Below, piece after piece: positions 25,202-33,094 of a stretch of DNA of 37,138 bases. Source of the stretch: Bacillota bacterium. Lineage in GTDB: Bacteria; Bacillota; Sulfobacillia; Sulfobacillales; Sulfobacillaceae. A program made the translations under genes and the position numbers. A model generated the notes under the pieces. That model searched no databases. It was not told the origin of the DNA and was given only the letters and a program-made list of their open reading frames with translations. The stretch spans positions 1 through 37,138 of the forward strand of contig JAJYTS010000009.1 in NCBI GenBank assembly GCA_021792935.1, read 5' to 3'. Positions within the stretch are counted from its first letter, which is position 1; the number at the start of each line of letters is the position of its first letter.

Positions 25202-25418
25202 TCAAGGATGCGCTTGGCATACTCCCAATTGCTTTTGTTGCGAGCGTAAGTGGACCGACCCTTTTCGGTAATCCGAAAATATTTGCGTCGTCCCCCTGCG
25301 ATTCATCGCCCCAATACCATGCGATATCGCCGTCCGCCTCCAACCGACGGACGCTGGAGTACATCGTCGCTTCCTTCAACTCATACTCTCCCCGGCACCG
25401 CTCGACAATCAGCTTAAC
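25202..25418 (-). pseudogene. Frameshifted PadR-family regulator remnant
   Basis: The minus strand reads VKLIVERCRGEYELKEATMY, then SSVRRLEADG and WYWGDESQG, the PadR winged-helix core. At the G-run a one-base loss shifts the frame; reading on in the next frame gives GRRKYFRITEKGRSTYARNK, then [11 protein letters not shown], the normal continuation. The N-terminal ~20 residues are lost (stop codons in frame). PadR regulators are commonly encoded just before DrrA-type ABC exporters, which agrees with the fused ATPase remnant downstream. Confidence 0.75.
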
Positions 25419-25920
25419 CTATGTCTGTCAACATACATTGCACAAGATAGCACACCGGAGTGTGACATCATTGCTGATTGAAAACCGCGAAGGCCTCCGG
25501 GCGCCAATCGGCAGCCAAATGGTCTCGGTACCCAAAGCCTCTTTCATGTCATAATTTTTGCGTATGATTTTGACCGATATACAATGATCCATTGTCTGCC
25601 ATGATTTTTTGTCCCCACGGGGATGGCTGAGGATCTTATATATTCGACACCGTTCCCGATCTTTTTTTAAGGATTGCCCTTATAGTGATGGGAAATGAGG
25701 CGATAATCGCCGAGTCAGACGTATTCACAAGGATACTGCAAGATTAAGAGACGTCACGTCATAATGGTCGCTGTAGCGGCGGGGACTTTCGCGGAAATTG
25801 CCGGTCCCTATCGGCCTCACTATACCCCTAATGCACCGGTTGGATTATCAAGTTTCCAATGGTACAAATCGTCGCCATGTCCATGATGCAATGGATATCA
25901 ACCAATAAAGGGGCAATACG
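25419..25920. other. AT-richer gene-free spacer
   Basis: No coding frame is supported here. The stretch is more AT-rich than its surroundings and contains a 15-base palindrome ACAATGATCCATTGT (25581-25595). It also has a lone element GTCCCCACGGGGATGGCTGA (25611-25630) that resembles a type I-E CRISPR repeat but occurs once. No clear promoter for the gene at 25921 was found. Confidence 0.4.
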
Positions 25921-26376
25921 ATGAGTGAAAATGCGTCGACGTTATACTGGCATTGGGCGATAAACCCTGTGCACCGACAGGTTGCTCTTTCCTCTTTCCT
26001 TCATGCCGCCGCTGTCGCGGGATTCTCAATTGGATATGATGTGTCCGACTCCGGGGCGGAAGAGTTCGCCGAGGTGGCGGTTGCTATGGGCGTGTTTCTC
26101 ACGCCGGTAGTCAATCTTGACGAGCACCAGGAGGGGGCGGTATTCCCCCAGGCTTGGGTGGGCACGCATGGAGATAAGGCGGTTCTCAATTGCGAGAAGC
26201 TATTGCGACAACCTCGTCCGCCCTGTCTTGTTCTGTGCTTGCCACGTACTCCTGGACAACTCCCCATAGAGCTGCCCCTGTCGCATCAGTTTTTTGTCAC
26301 GGGAACAACATTTAACACAGCCGATTGTCTGCGGGTCTATGAGGCGCTTGACGCCGGCGTGGGCAGGGTTCATTGA
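25921..26376 (+). CDS. Unknown small protein
   Basis: I do not recognise this 151-aa protein. It starts at ATG 25921 after a good aaaggggc site and has no signal peptide or membrane helix. It shows acidic and hydrophobic patches consistent with a small globular alpha/beta fold: a helix-rich N-terminal third with WHWAINPVHRQVALSSFLHA, a central EEFAEVAVAMGVFLTPVVNL, and a C-terminal part with CLVLCLPRTPGQLPIELPL. It contains three cysteines. It stands alone between decayed DNA and the oxidoreductase gene, and its good ribosome site is the main reason to believe it is expressed. Confidence 0.6.
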   Translation: MSENASTLYWHWAINPVHRQVALSSFLHAAAVAGFSIGYDVSDSGAEEFAEVAVAMGVFLTPVVNLDEHQEGAVFPQAWVGTHGDKAVLNCEKLLRQPRPPCLVLCLPRTPGQLPIELPLSHQFFVTGTTFNTADCLRVYEALDAGVGRVH

Positions 26377-26742
26377 CGCGGCTGCGCGCCAGGGCAACTT
26401 GCTTGTCGCTTATCGAATCCGTTTGAGTGATTAGGGGACGATGGTCCGCCGTCGGGAATGGCGTGATTCTTGTCAGCGCCTCGCCAATGAACGCGGATGG
26501 GATGAGGGTGTACATACGTGAGTGGCTGGTTTAGTCCATATGGCAGGGGCCGCATGAAGCGGATGCCCCTTTTGTTGTCCATCTTCCGGGTATGAAGGCT
26601 TGCTGGCGGCCTTTCATCAGGGCCAGCGGTTTTATGAAGGGGTGGGTAGCGCGCAGCTTTTGGGTGCGACCTTTGTAGGCAGCGTCGGAAGTGGTGAGGT
26701 ATCGCGATAGCCGTTGCTTTATGAGGGAACAATCCGGGCCTT
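26377..26742. other. Gene-free spacer upstream of the oxidoreductase
   Basis: No coding frame with a ribosome site or recognisable protein is visible on either strand. Only the promoter element at its downstream end (26744-26751) can be named. Confidence 0.4.
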
Positions 26743-26751
26743 TGCTATAAT
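26743..26751 (+). promoter_or_regulatory. Extended -10 promoter of the oxidoreductase gene
   Basis: TTGCTATAAT contains the same TGCTATAAT extended -10 as the codY promoter. The start codon follows 20 bases later, after an aaggggg ribosome site. Confidence 0.55.
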
Positions 26752-26771
26752 CGCAGCAAGGGGGATAGGCA

Positions 26772-27797
26772 ATGAAAGCAATGGTATTTGAGGAATTTGG
26801 CGATGAAAGTGTTTTGAGCTTTCGGGAGGTTCCTACGCCCGAACCGGGTCCCGGTCAAGTTCGGGTCAAAGTGTCGCGAGTGGGTGTTAACCGCTTGGAT
26901 CTGATGGAGAGGCAGGGTTTGGTGGGAAAGTTGGCAATGCCCCATATCCCTGGCTCTGAAGTGGCCGGCGTCGTGGATAAAGTGGGGGCGGGCTCCGCTG
27001 TCGCTCCTGGGCTTCGGGTGGCGGTTGCCCCTTATTTGTTCTGCGGCCATTGCGAACCGTGCCTTAGCGGCGAGGAAAACGTGTGTGTCAGCAGCGATAT
27101 ATTGGGGCTTCGTTCAATGGGCGGCTACGCGGAATACGTCGTGGTCCCGGAATCCAGCCTCATCCCCATTCCCGATGGGGTCAGCGACAGCGCGGCCGCG
27201 GCCGTGACCTTATCCACCATTACCGCGTGGCATATGCTGGTGGAGAAGGTGCGTATCAATCCCGGTGACATAGTGCTGGTATGGGCGGCCGGGTCCGGTG
27301 TGGGCAGCGCCGCCATTCAAATTGCGCGATTGCTGGGGGCGAAAGTTATCGCCACCGCCGGCAGCGATGACAAGGTGAAGCGGGCCATGGATGAGTTTGG
27401 CGCCGACTGGGGTATTAATTATCGGAAAGACGATGTGGCCGCGGTTGTTCGGAACATTACGGCAAAGCGCGGTGTGGATGTGGTTTTCGAACATTTGGGA
27501 GCCGAGACCATGGCCACCAGTTTCAAATGTCTGGCGCGGGGCGGGGCGGTGGTAACATGCGGAACGCTTACCGGAACGCGTGCCGAGGTGGATTTGTGGC
27601 TGGTTTTTGCCAAACAGTTGCGCTTAATCGGATCCTATGGCGGAACCCGCAAAGACTTGGCGCGGGTTCTTCAATTGGTGGCGGATGGCCGTCTCAAGCC
27701 GGTTATTGACGAGGAAATTTCCTTGTCGGAAGCCGGGCGGGCGCAGCGCAAGATGGCTGAGCGTTCGCAGTTTGGGAAAATACTGCTGGTCCCTTAG
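26772..27797 (+). CDS. Zinc-lobe NADPH:quinone oxidoreductase / alcohol dehydrogenase-like enzyme
   Basis: Medium-chain dehydrogenase/reductase of 341 aa, probably a cytoplasmic NAD(P)H-dependent reductase. The N-terminal GroES-like domain carries the four structural-zinc cysteines (C91, C94, C97, C105 in CGHCEPCLSGEENVC). The usual catalytic-zinc cysteine and GHE motif are absent (NRLDLMERQG and GSEVAGVV instead), which is the quinone-oxidoreductase pattern. The Rossmann part has AAGSGVGSAAIQIARLLGAK. Substrate unknown. The ATG follows aaggggg. It has its own extended -10 promoter and is followed by the structured leader. Confidence 0.85.
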   Translation: MKAMVFEEFGDESVLSFREVPTPEPGPGQVRVKVSRVGVNRLDLMERQGLVGKLAMPHIPGSEVAGVVDKVGAGSAVAPGLRVAVAPYLFCGHCEPCLSGEENVCVSSDILGLRSMGGYAEYVVVPESSLIPIPDGVSDSAAAAVTLSTITAWHMLVEKVRINPGDIVLVWAAGSGVGSAAIQIARLLGAKVIATAGSDDKVKRAMDEFGADWGINYRKDDVAAVVRNITAKRGVDVVFEHLGAETMATSFKCLARGGAVVTCGTLTGTRAEVDLWLVFAKQLRLIGSYGGTRKDLARVLQLVADGRLKPVIDEEISLSEAGRAQRKMAERSQFGKILLVP

Positions 27798-27819
27798 TCG
27801 CCAGAAGACTAAAAATTTA

Positions 27820-27977
27820 CAGCCAAATTGTAGGAGATCATAGGTTGGCTGTCGAAACACTAGTTTGTCATCAATTCCTATGAACTATGGAATTACGACA
27901 GGGCCTAGAGAAAAGTCTTTGGACCCTGTCATTATTTTTTTGGAGGCGGGCAAGACTGATCCCCGTAAGGAGGGGTC
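27820..27977 (+). promoter_or_regulatory. Structured leader: candidate attenuator plus SD-sequestering hairpin
   Basis: Helices seen by eye are P1 27820-27826/27845-27851 (CAGCCAA/TTGGCTG); P2 27873-27878/27889-27894 (AATTCC/GGAATT); a terminator stem 27897-27903/27924-27930; and a last hairpin 27958-27964/27972-27977 whose 3' arm GGGGTC contains the Shine-Dalgarno of the next gene. An alternative helix 27849-27854/27896-27901 (CTGTCG/CGACAG) would use the 3' arm of P1 and the 5' arm of the terminator, that is, an antiterminator. This is the layout of a transcription attenuator combined with translational control. I do not match it to a known riboswitch or T-box. Confidence 0.5.
27897..27941 (+). 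terminator. Intrinsic terminator within the leader
   Basis: GACAGGG (27897-27903) pairs with CCCTGTC (27924-27930), with partial pairing continuing inside (CCTAGAGA / TCTTTGG). It is directly followed by attattttttt. It may end the oxidoreductase transcript, attenuate the next operon, or both. Confidence 0.75.
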
Positions 27978-28013
27978 GTTGCGCGCGGGAGAGAGTTTTG
28001 GAAGGATAACGCA

Positions 28014-29198
28014 TTGTTTGGCGTGGCCTCCCTAATGGCCGGTTTCTTTAACTACCTGTACCATGTGGTGCTGGCCCACGTGCTGGGTCCCGGCGATTAT
28101 GGCGATTTGGCCACCTTTTTAAATGTCACCACATTTTTAGTGCTGCCGGGGCCGGTCATTACTCTCTTGTATACCCGTATAGGGCGTCGGGAAAAGGGCC
28201 GGGGCAAAAGAGAGTCCTGGCTTTTATGGGGCGGGGGATTGGGGTTATGGGTGCTCTTAGCTTTTTTTTCCCCGGTTCTCGGCCAAATGCTGCATATCAG
28301 CTCCCTTCTTTTATTGGTATTTAGTCTTGAGGTCGTGCCGACATTCGCTCTGGCCGCCAATCTCGGCATCCTGCAACGAGTGCGCTGGTACTTGTGGGTC
28401 GGTGTGTTGACGGTGCTGATGTCCGCCTTTCGCGTTCTGGCCGCGGCCATCGCCGCGTTTTTGCGCATGTATCCCCTTCTTGTGGTTGGCTTGTTGGAGG
28501 GTTTGGCCGTATTTGTCACGTTCGCGGTAAGCCGCCGCTGGGCTGCGCGCGCTCCTTGGGCGGGCGAAGCGTTCAAGGCGGATGTAATTTCCGGAACCGC
28601 GGTGGTAGGGGTCATTAATGTATTGTTGGCTATATCGGATGGACTTTTAGCCAAACATTCGCTCAGTCCCTTGTCCGCGGGGCGGTTTACGGGGATGGCG
28701 ACTATCGGGCATACCATTCAATTTCTTTCGGGGAGTTTTGGCACGGTGATGCTGACCTCCATCATGGCGGATCCGGAACACCGCTTACGGTTTGTGGGAA
28801 TGACCTTATTGGTGTACGCCAGTTTGGGCGGGATCGGTCAGTTTCTTTTTCTCACGCGGGCGCGTTGGGTCGTGATGACAATACTGGGCCGCCATTTTGC
28901 GCCCATTGTGCCCTGGATCTCCTATTATGGATGGGGTATGATATCGCTAGGTTTCATAAATATTGCCATGCTGTACTCAGTGGCGTTGAAGCGCTGGGAG
29001 GTTATCGCCACCACCGGCCTAGGCTTAACCGCGTGGATTTGGCGGCTCTTGCGCGCCCACAGCGTGGGCAGCTTCGTCCGCGACACCACCAGCACCATGG
29101 TGATTATTCTGCTGGCGACCGTCATTATTATGGTGGTGGTGGAAATGCGGGGCGGCCAGTCTCATTGGAGAAAACGGGTAAGAATGTCGGGGGAATAG
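28014..29198 (+). CDS. Polysaccharide flippase-like membrane protein (MOP/Wzx type)
   Basis: Integral membrane protein of about 394 aa with some eleven to twelve helices. Its N-terminal helix region MAGFFNYLYHVVLAHVLGPG followed by DYGDLA is typical of oligosaccharide flippases of the MOP superfamily. The only in-frame start is TTG 28014 (aagga eight bases upstream). Without a start codon the frame continues upstream as EFWKDNALFG. A strong aaggagggg site precedes TTG 27979 in another frame, so one lost T in the run at 27996-27999 may have cut off the true N-terminus (see findings). The acyl-CoA ligase follows after 10 bases. Confidence 0.7.
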   Translation: MFGVASLMAGFFNYLYHVVLAHVLGPGDYGDLATFLNVTTFLVLPGPVITLLYTRIGRREKGRGKRESWLLWGGGLGLWVLLAFFSPVLGQMLHISSLLLLVFSLEVVPTFALAANLGILQRVRWYLWVGVLTVLMSAFRVLAAAIAAFLRMYPLLVVGLLEGLAVFVTFAVSRRWAARAPWAGEAFKADVISGTAVVGVINVLLAISDGLLAKHSLSPLSAGRFTGMATIGHTIQFLSGSFGTVMLTSIMADPEHRLRFVGMTLLVYASLGGIGQFLFLTRARWVVMTILGRHFAPIVPWISYYGWGMISLGFINIAMLYSVALKRWEVIATTGLGLTAWIWRLLRAHSVGSFVRDTTSTMVIILLATVIIMVVVEMRGGQSHWRKRVRMSGE

Positions 29199-29208
29199 GG
29201 GGCGCCAA

Positions 29209-30735
29209 GTGTTAACTATTGGCCAAGCTTTAGAGGGGGCGGCGCGCCGGTATCCGGAAAAGCCCGCTCTTATTTTCGCGGATCAGGTTTTAACCTATCG
29301 CGTGCTTAACCAGCGGGCCAACCGCATGGCACACGCTTTTCTTTCCCGCGGATTAAAGCCGGGAGACCGGGTCGGGCTGCTGCTTCCCAACGGGCTATCC
29401 ATGGCGGAAGCCTATTTCGCCTTAGGCAAGGCAGGGTTGGTGGGAGTGCCGTTAAATCTTCGCTGGCAGCCGGGAGAGATTTTCTATGCCTTAAGCAATG
29501 CCCAAGTGTCGATGCTATTGGCGGATCGCGATTTGGCGCCTCTCTTGGCCTCTTTGGCCGGGCAGCTGCCGGTGTACTTTACCGGAGGGTACGGGGAGGA
29601 TCCTACGCGCGATTGGGACACGCTGGCCGAGCGGCAGCCAGAGGATAATCCGGGGGTTGAGGTGAAGGAAACCAGTCCCTGGGTGATTGTTTACACTTCC
29701 GGCACCACTGGGCGGCCTAAGGGCGCTCTGCGTTCTCATTACAGCAATGTGATTATCGCCTTAACGTTGGTGTCTCAGCTAGGGATTACGGCCAACGACG
29801 TAGGGTTTGCCATTTTACCCATGTTTCATGTGAATTCCATGTGGTTTGTCACTCTTTCCCTGGCCGTGGGAGCCACCTGCGTCATTTATCCGCATCGCGC
29901 CTTTCACCCGCAGCACATTATCGCGGAGATGAACAAGCATAAAGTCACGTACAGCATGTTCGTTCCCACGATGCTCACGTTTTTGGCGGACGCCGCGGAA
30001 CAGGGAAAAATCGATCCGACTTCGCTGCGGGTGATGATGACCTCGTCAGCACCGCTTGATTCAACCCTGCGCGACCGCCTGCTCAAGGGCTTCCCCCAGG
30101 CGGAGCTGCACGATGTTTACGGGTCTTCCGAATATGGGGCGGTTACCCTCATTCGCCATCAGCCCAACGGGATTCTAGGTTCGGTGGGATATCCCGCGAT
30201 TGGGCAGGAGGTGCGCATCCTTTCTGACGACAAGACGACGGTCGAACCAGGGACCATAGGCGAGGTGTACGTGCGCGGTCCGTCACTGATGACGGAGTAT
30301 TGGCGGGACCCGCAGGCCACTCGGCAATCGTTTACCGCCGAGGGCTTTCTTACGGTAGGAGACATGGGGTATATGACCGAGGAAGGGCTGCTCTACCTGG
30401 TAGACCGAAAAAAAGACATGATTATTGTGGCCGGCGAGAATGTGTATCCCACCGAAGTGGAAAATGTGCTATTAAGCCATTCCGCTGTTTCGCTGGCGGC
30501 GGTGGTGGGGGTTCCGGACCCCCGGCGGGGGGAGCGAGTGGTGGCGATGGTTGTGGCGCGGGAGGGCAGCCGCGTCGATGTGGAGGAGTTGGCGGGGCTG
30601 TGCCGACGGGAATTGGCGGACTATAAGCGCCCCTATGTTATTGAGGTGGTGCCGGAATTGCCCTTGGGGCCCACCTCTAAAGTCATTCGACGCTTGGCCC
30701 GCGACCAGTGGCTGGCGAGCCACACTACCTCATAA
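29209..30735 (+). CDS. Acyl-CoA synthetase (AMP-dependent ligase)
   Basis: Adenylate-forming ligase of 508 aa that activates a carboxylic acid, probably a medium/long fatty or aromatic acid, to its CoA ester. Motifs in order: P-loop YTSGTTGRPKGA, A5 YGSSEYGAV, A7/A8 GDMGYMTEEGLLYLVDRKKD with MIIVAGENVYPTEVE, and the C-terminal catalytic lysine in PTSKVIRR. The start is GTG 29209 after gggggcgcc. It is probably cotranscribed with the flippase-like gene and ends 14 bases from the convergent metC-like gene, with no room for a separate terminator. Confidence 0.9.
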   Translation: MLTIGQALEGAARRYPEKPALIFADQVLTYRVLNQRANRMAHAFLSRGLKPGDRVGLLLPNGLSMAEAYFALGKAGLVGVPLNLRWQPGEIFYALSNAQVSMLLADRDLAPLLASLAGQLPVYFTGGYGEDPTRDWDTLAERQPEDNPGVEVKETSPWVIVYTSGTTGRPKGALRSHYSNVIIALTLVSQLGITANDVGFAILPMFHVNSMWFVTLSLAVGATCVIYPHRAFHPQHIIAEMNKHKVTYSMFVPTMLTFLADAAEQGKIDPTSLRVMMTSSAPLDSTLRDRLLKGFPQAELHDVYGSSEYGAVTLIRHQPNGILGSVGYPAIGQEVRILSDDKTTVEPGTIGEVYVRGPSLMTEYWRDPQATRQSFTAEGFLTVGDMGYMTEEGLLYLVDRKKDMIIVAGENVYPTEVENVLLSHSAVSLAAVVGVPDPRRGERVVAMVVAREGSRVDVEELAGLCRRELADYKRPYVIEVVPELPLGPTSKVIRRLARDQWLASHTTS

Positions 30736-30749
30736 TCTGTTTTGTTTGG

Positions 30750-31901
30750 CTACGAGGCGGACTGGATGGCGCGGCGAAACTCCTCCACCAGATCGTCGCC
30801 ATTTTCCAGACCTACGGAAACGCGCACGACGTCGGGTGTGATTTGCCGAAGCTGCCGTTCTTGCGAGGTGAGGGCGGCATGGCAATGAAGTTCGGGGAGT
30901 GAGATGCTGGTCTCGGCGCCGCCAAATCCCGCCCCAATGACGATAAAGCGCAGGCGTTCCACCATGCCCCGCACCGCGTCGCCGTCCTTTAAGCGGAACG
31001 TCAGCATGGTGCCAAATCCCGCCATAGTGCGCTGGGCAATGTCGTGGCCGGGATGGCTGGAAAGCCCGGGGAAATAGATCGGGGCCACTTCTGGCATCTG
31101 ACTTAGAGCCTGGGCCAGCAGCATGGCGTTGGCTTGAGCCTTTTCCATGCGGGCAGGAAGTGTTTTCAGCCCGCGAAATACTTGATATGAGTCATCGGGC
31201 GACAAGGCCAAGCCGCAGGCATTCTGAATAAAATAGAGACGCTTGGCTAAGGTCTCGTGCTGAATGGCCATGACCCCAGCCGTCACGTCGGAATGGCCGG
31301 CAATCATTTTGCTGGCGGAGTGCAGCACCACATCGGCGCCGAAGGCTAAGGGCTTTTGCAGGTAGGGAGTAACAAAAGTGTTGTCAACGATAGTGAGCAA
31401 GTTGACGCTTTTGGCCCATTCCGCCACTTGAGCGATGTCTGTTACCCGCAAAAAAGGGTTGGAGAAGTTTTCAATAAACACGGCTTTGGTATTGGCCCGC
31501 GTTTCTCTGGCCAGATCATCCAAATTGTCGGTGTCAACATAGGTTGCGTCTAGGCCCCACTGCTGAAAAAGTCCTCGCAGCACCCGCTGCGTTCCTCCCT
31601 GGCAGTCGCGGGTAACCAGGATGTGGTCACCGGCTTGAAACAGAAGAAAAGCGGTGGTGATGGCCGACATCCCCGATGAAAAGGCCAATCCGCGCACCCC
31701 GCCTTCCAGAAGGGCGATAGCATCCTCCAAGGCTTGACGGGTGGGATTTCCAGAGCGGGAGTAGTCATAGGGCGGGGGGTTCCAGGGATCTTGCTGATGA
31801 AAGCTGGTAGCCCGATAGACGGCGGGCACCACTGCGGCGAAATGCGGTTCGATTTCTTTTCCGGTATGTATGAAGCGGGTGGCATTATTATTAGACTCCA
31901 T
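30750..31901 (-). CDS. metC: MetC-like PLP enzyme (cystathionine beta-lyase family)
   Basis: Cys/Met-metabolism PLP enzyme of 383 aa. PLP lysine K198 lies in HSASKMIAGHSD, the phosphate-binding segment is FSSGMSA, and YDYSRSGNPTR is complete. It resembles MetC more than MetI (SFHQ...YDYSRSGNPTR, LEGGVRGLAFSSGM). The PLP-stacking tyrosine of the LYGGT motif is replaced by Gln101 (DCQGGT), and ETPSNP reads ENFSNP, so its exact activity is doubtful. The start is ATG 31901; a GTG at 31910 overlaps the stop of the upstream metI-like gene and has only a too-close aaggga. It is the second gene of the pair. Confidence 0.75.
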   Translation of the reverse strand: MESNNNATRFIHTGKEIEPHFAAVVPAVYRATSFHQQDPWNPPPYDYSRSGNPTRQALEDAIALLEGGVRGLAFSSGMSAITTAFLLFQAGDHILVTRDCQGGTQRVLRGLFQQWGLDATYVDTDNLDDLARETRANTKAVFIENFSNPFLRVTDIAQVAEWAKSVNLLTIVDNTFVTPYLQKPLAFGADVVLHSASKMIAGHSDVTAGVMAIQHETLAKRLYFIQNACGLALSPDDSYQVFRGLKTLPARMEKAQANAMLLAQALSQMPEVAPIYFPGLSSHPGHDIAQRTMAGFGTMLTFRLKDGDAVRGMVERLRFIVIGAGFGGAETSISLPELHCHAALTSQERQLRQITPDVVRVSVGLENGDDLVEEFRRAIQSAS

Positions 31902-31909
31902 AGCAGCCA

Positions 31910-33070
31910 CTATCCCTTCCTAATCGTTTTAAGCGCCTGATCCAAATCCTCGATAAGGTCCGGCGCGTGTTCCAATCCTACTGAGAGGCGCATGAGTCCG
32001 GGTCCGATCCCAAGGCGCCGACGCAGTTCTTCCGGCAGTTCCCGGTGTGTTTCGGTAAAAGGGTGGGCAATGAGGGACTCTGTTCCTCCTAATGAAACCG
32101 CCGGCAATACCAGCGACAGGGCATCCATAAATTCGGCATAGCGATTTCCTTCCCACAGTTGGAACGACACCATGGCGCCTGGTCCTTGGGCTTGTTCCTG
32201 ATGGATGGAAAATCCTCGGTGAGAGGTCAGTCCGGGATAGTAGACATGGTCGACGGCGGGATGCCGCGCTAAAAACTCCGCGATTTGGCGGGCGTTGGCC
32301 TCTTGCCGGTCTAGCCGCACCGCCAAGGTTTTTAATCCCCGCATCATCAGCCAACAGTCAAATGGGGCCAGCACCCCGCCGGTGGTATTGGCGATGTCCG
32401 CTATTTGTCGGCCCAACGCTTGGCTGCGGCATACCAAAGCGCCAGCCAGCACGTCGTTGTGACCGGCCAAGTACTTGGTGCCACTATATACGGTAAAGTC
32501 CGCGCCGTGTTGCAAGGGCCTTTGCCGTAACGGAGTCATAAAGGTGTTGTCAACCACTAGCCAACAATCTTGGTCATGGGTGATGGCGGCCATCGCCGCC
32601 AGATCGGTAACCGCCAGATGAGGATTTGAGGGAGTTTCGATAAATACCATGCGGGTTTCCTTGCGGATGGCGGAAGCGACCTGGTCGGGGTCGGAGGTGT
32701 TGACAAAAGTGGCTTTGATGCCGAATTTCTGGAATATATCCGCCCAGAGCCGATAAGTGCCGCCGTACAGATCCTCGGTCAGCACGACATGATCGCCGTG
32801 CGAAAGCAGATGAAAAAGGGCCACGATGGCCGCCATTCCCGATGAAAAAAGGCTGGCGCTGGCGCCGCCTTCCAACTGTGCCAATCCTTCGGCAAGAGCC
32901 GTACGCGTGGGATTTTCCGTTCGCGAGTAGTCGTACCGTCCTAATTCGCTTCCGGGATGTTGATATGTCACGGTTTGGTAGATGGGCGTACTCACGGATC
33001 CGTATGCGGGGTCTTGTCCCACTCCAATATGCGCGGCAAGGCTTTCCGGATGCAGTTGTTTATCCCTCAC
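31910..33070 (-). CDS. metI: MetI-like PLP enzyme (cystathionine gamma-synthase/O-acetylhomoserine thiolyase)
   Basis: Transsulfuration enzyme of 386 aa making cystathionine or homocysteine from activated homoserine. RYDYSRTENPTR is present, as are the stacking tyrosine Y102 in LYGGTYRL, ETPSNPHLAVTD and PLP lysine K199 in GTKYLAGHND. GGVLAPFDCWLMMRGLKTL resembles Bacillus MetI. Cystathionine gamma-lyase activity cannot be excluded from the sequence. The start is GTG 33070, eight bases after agaggg. Its stop overlaps the frame of the metC-like gene, as in the metI-metC pair of Bacillus. No S-box or T-box leader was recognised upstream. Confidence 0.82.
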   Translation of the reverse strand: MRDKQLHPESLAAHIGVGQDPAYGSVSTPIYQTVTYQHPGSELGRYDYSRTENPTRTALAEGLAQLEGGASASLFSSGMAAIVALFHLLSHGDHVVLTEDLYGGTYRLWADIFQKFGIKATFVNTSDPDQVASAIRKETRMVFIETPSNPHLAVTDLAAMAAITHDQDCWLVVDNTFMTPLRQRPLQHGADFTVYSGTKYLAGHNDVLAGALVCRSQALGRQIADIANTTGGVLAPFDCWLMMRGLKTLAVRLDRQEANARQIAEFLARHPAVDHVYYPGLTSHRGFSIHQEQAQGPGAMVSFQLWEGNRYAEFMDALSLVLPAVSLGGTESLIAHPFTETHRELPEELRRRLGIGPGLMRLSVGLEHAPDLIEDLDQALKTIRKG

Positions 33071-33094
33071 GCGGGGTGCCCTCTTTCTTTTTAT

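Noticed and set aside
25611-25632. Lone CRISPR-repeat-like element with GTCCCC...GGGGA symmetry
   Set aside because: Only one copy was found; no repeats at spacer distance and no cas genes in the window.
33071-33094. S-box or T-box leader before the metI-like gene
   Set aside because: The gap to the upstream gene is only 24 bases, and nothing resembling these leaders was seen before 33484 on the minus strand.
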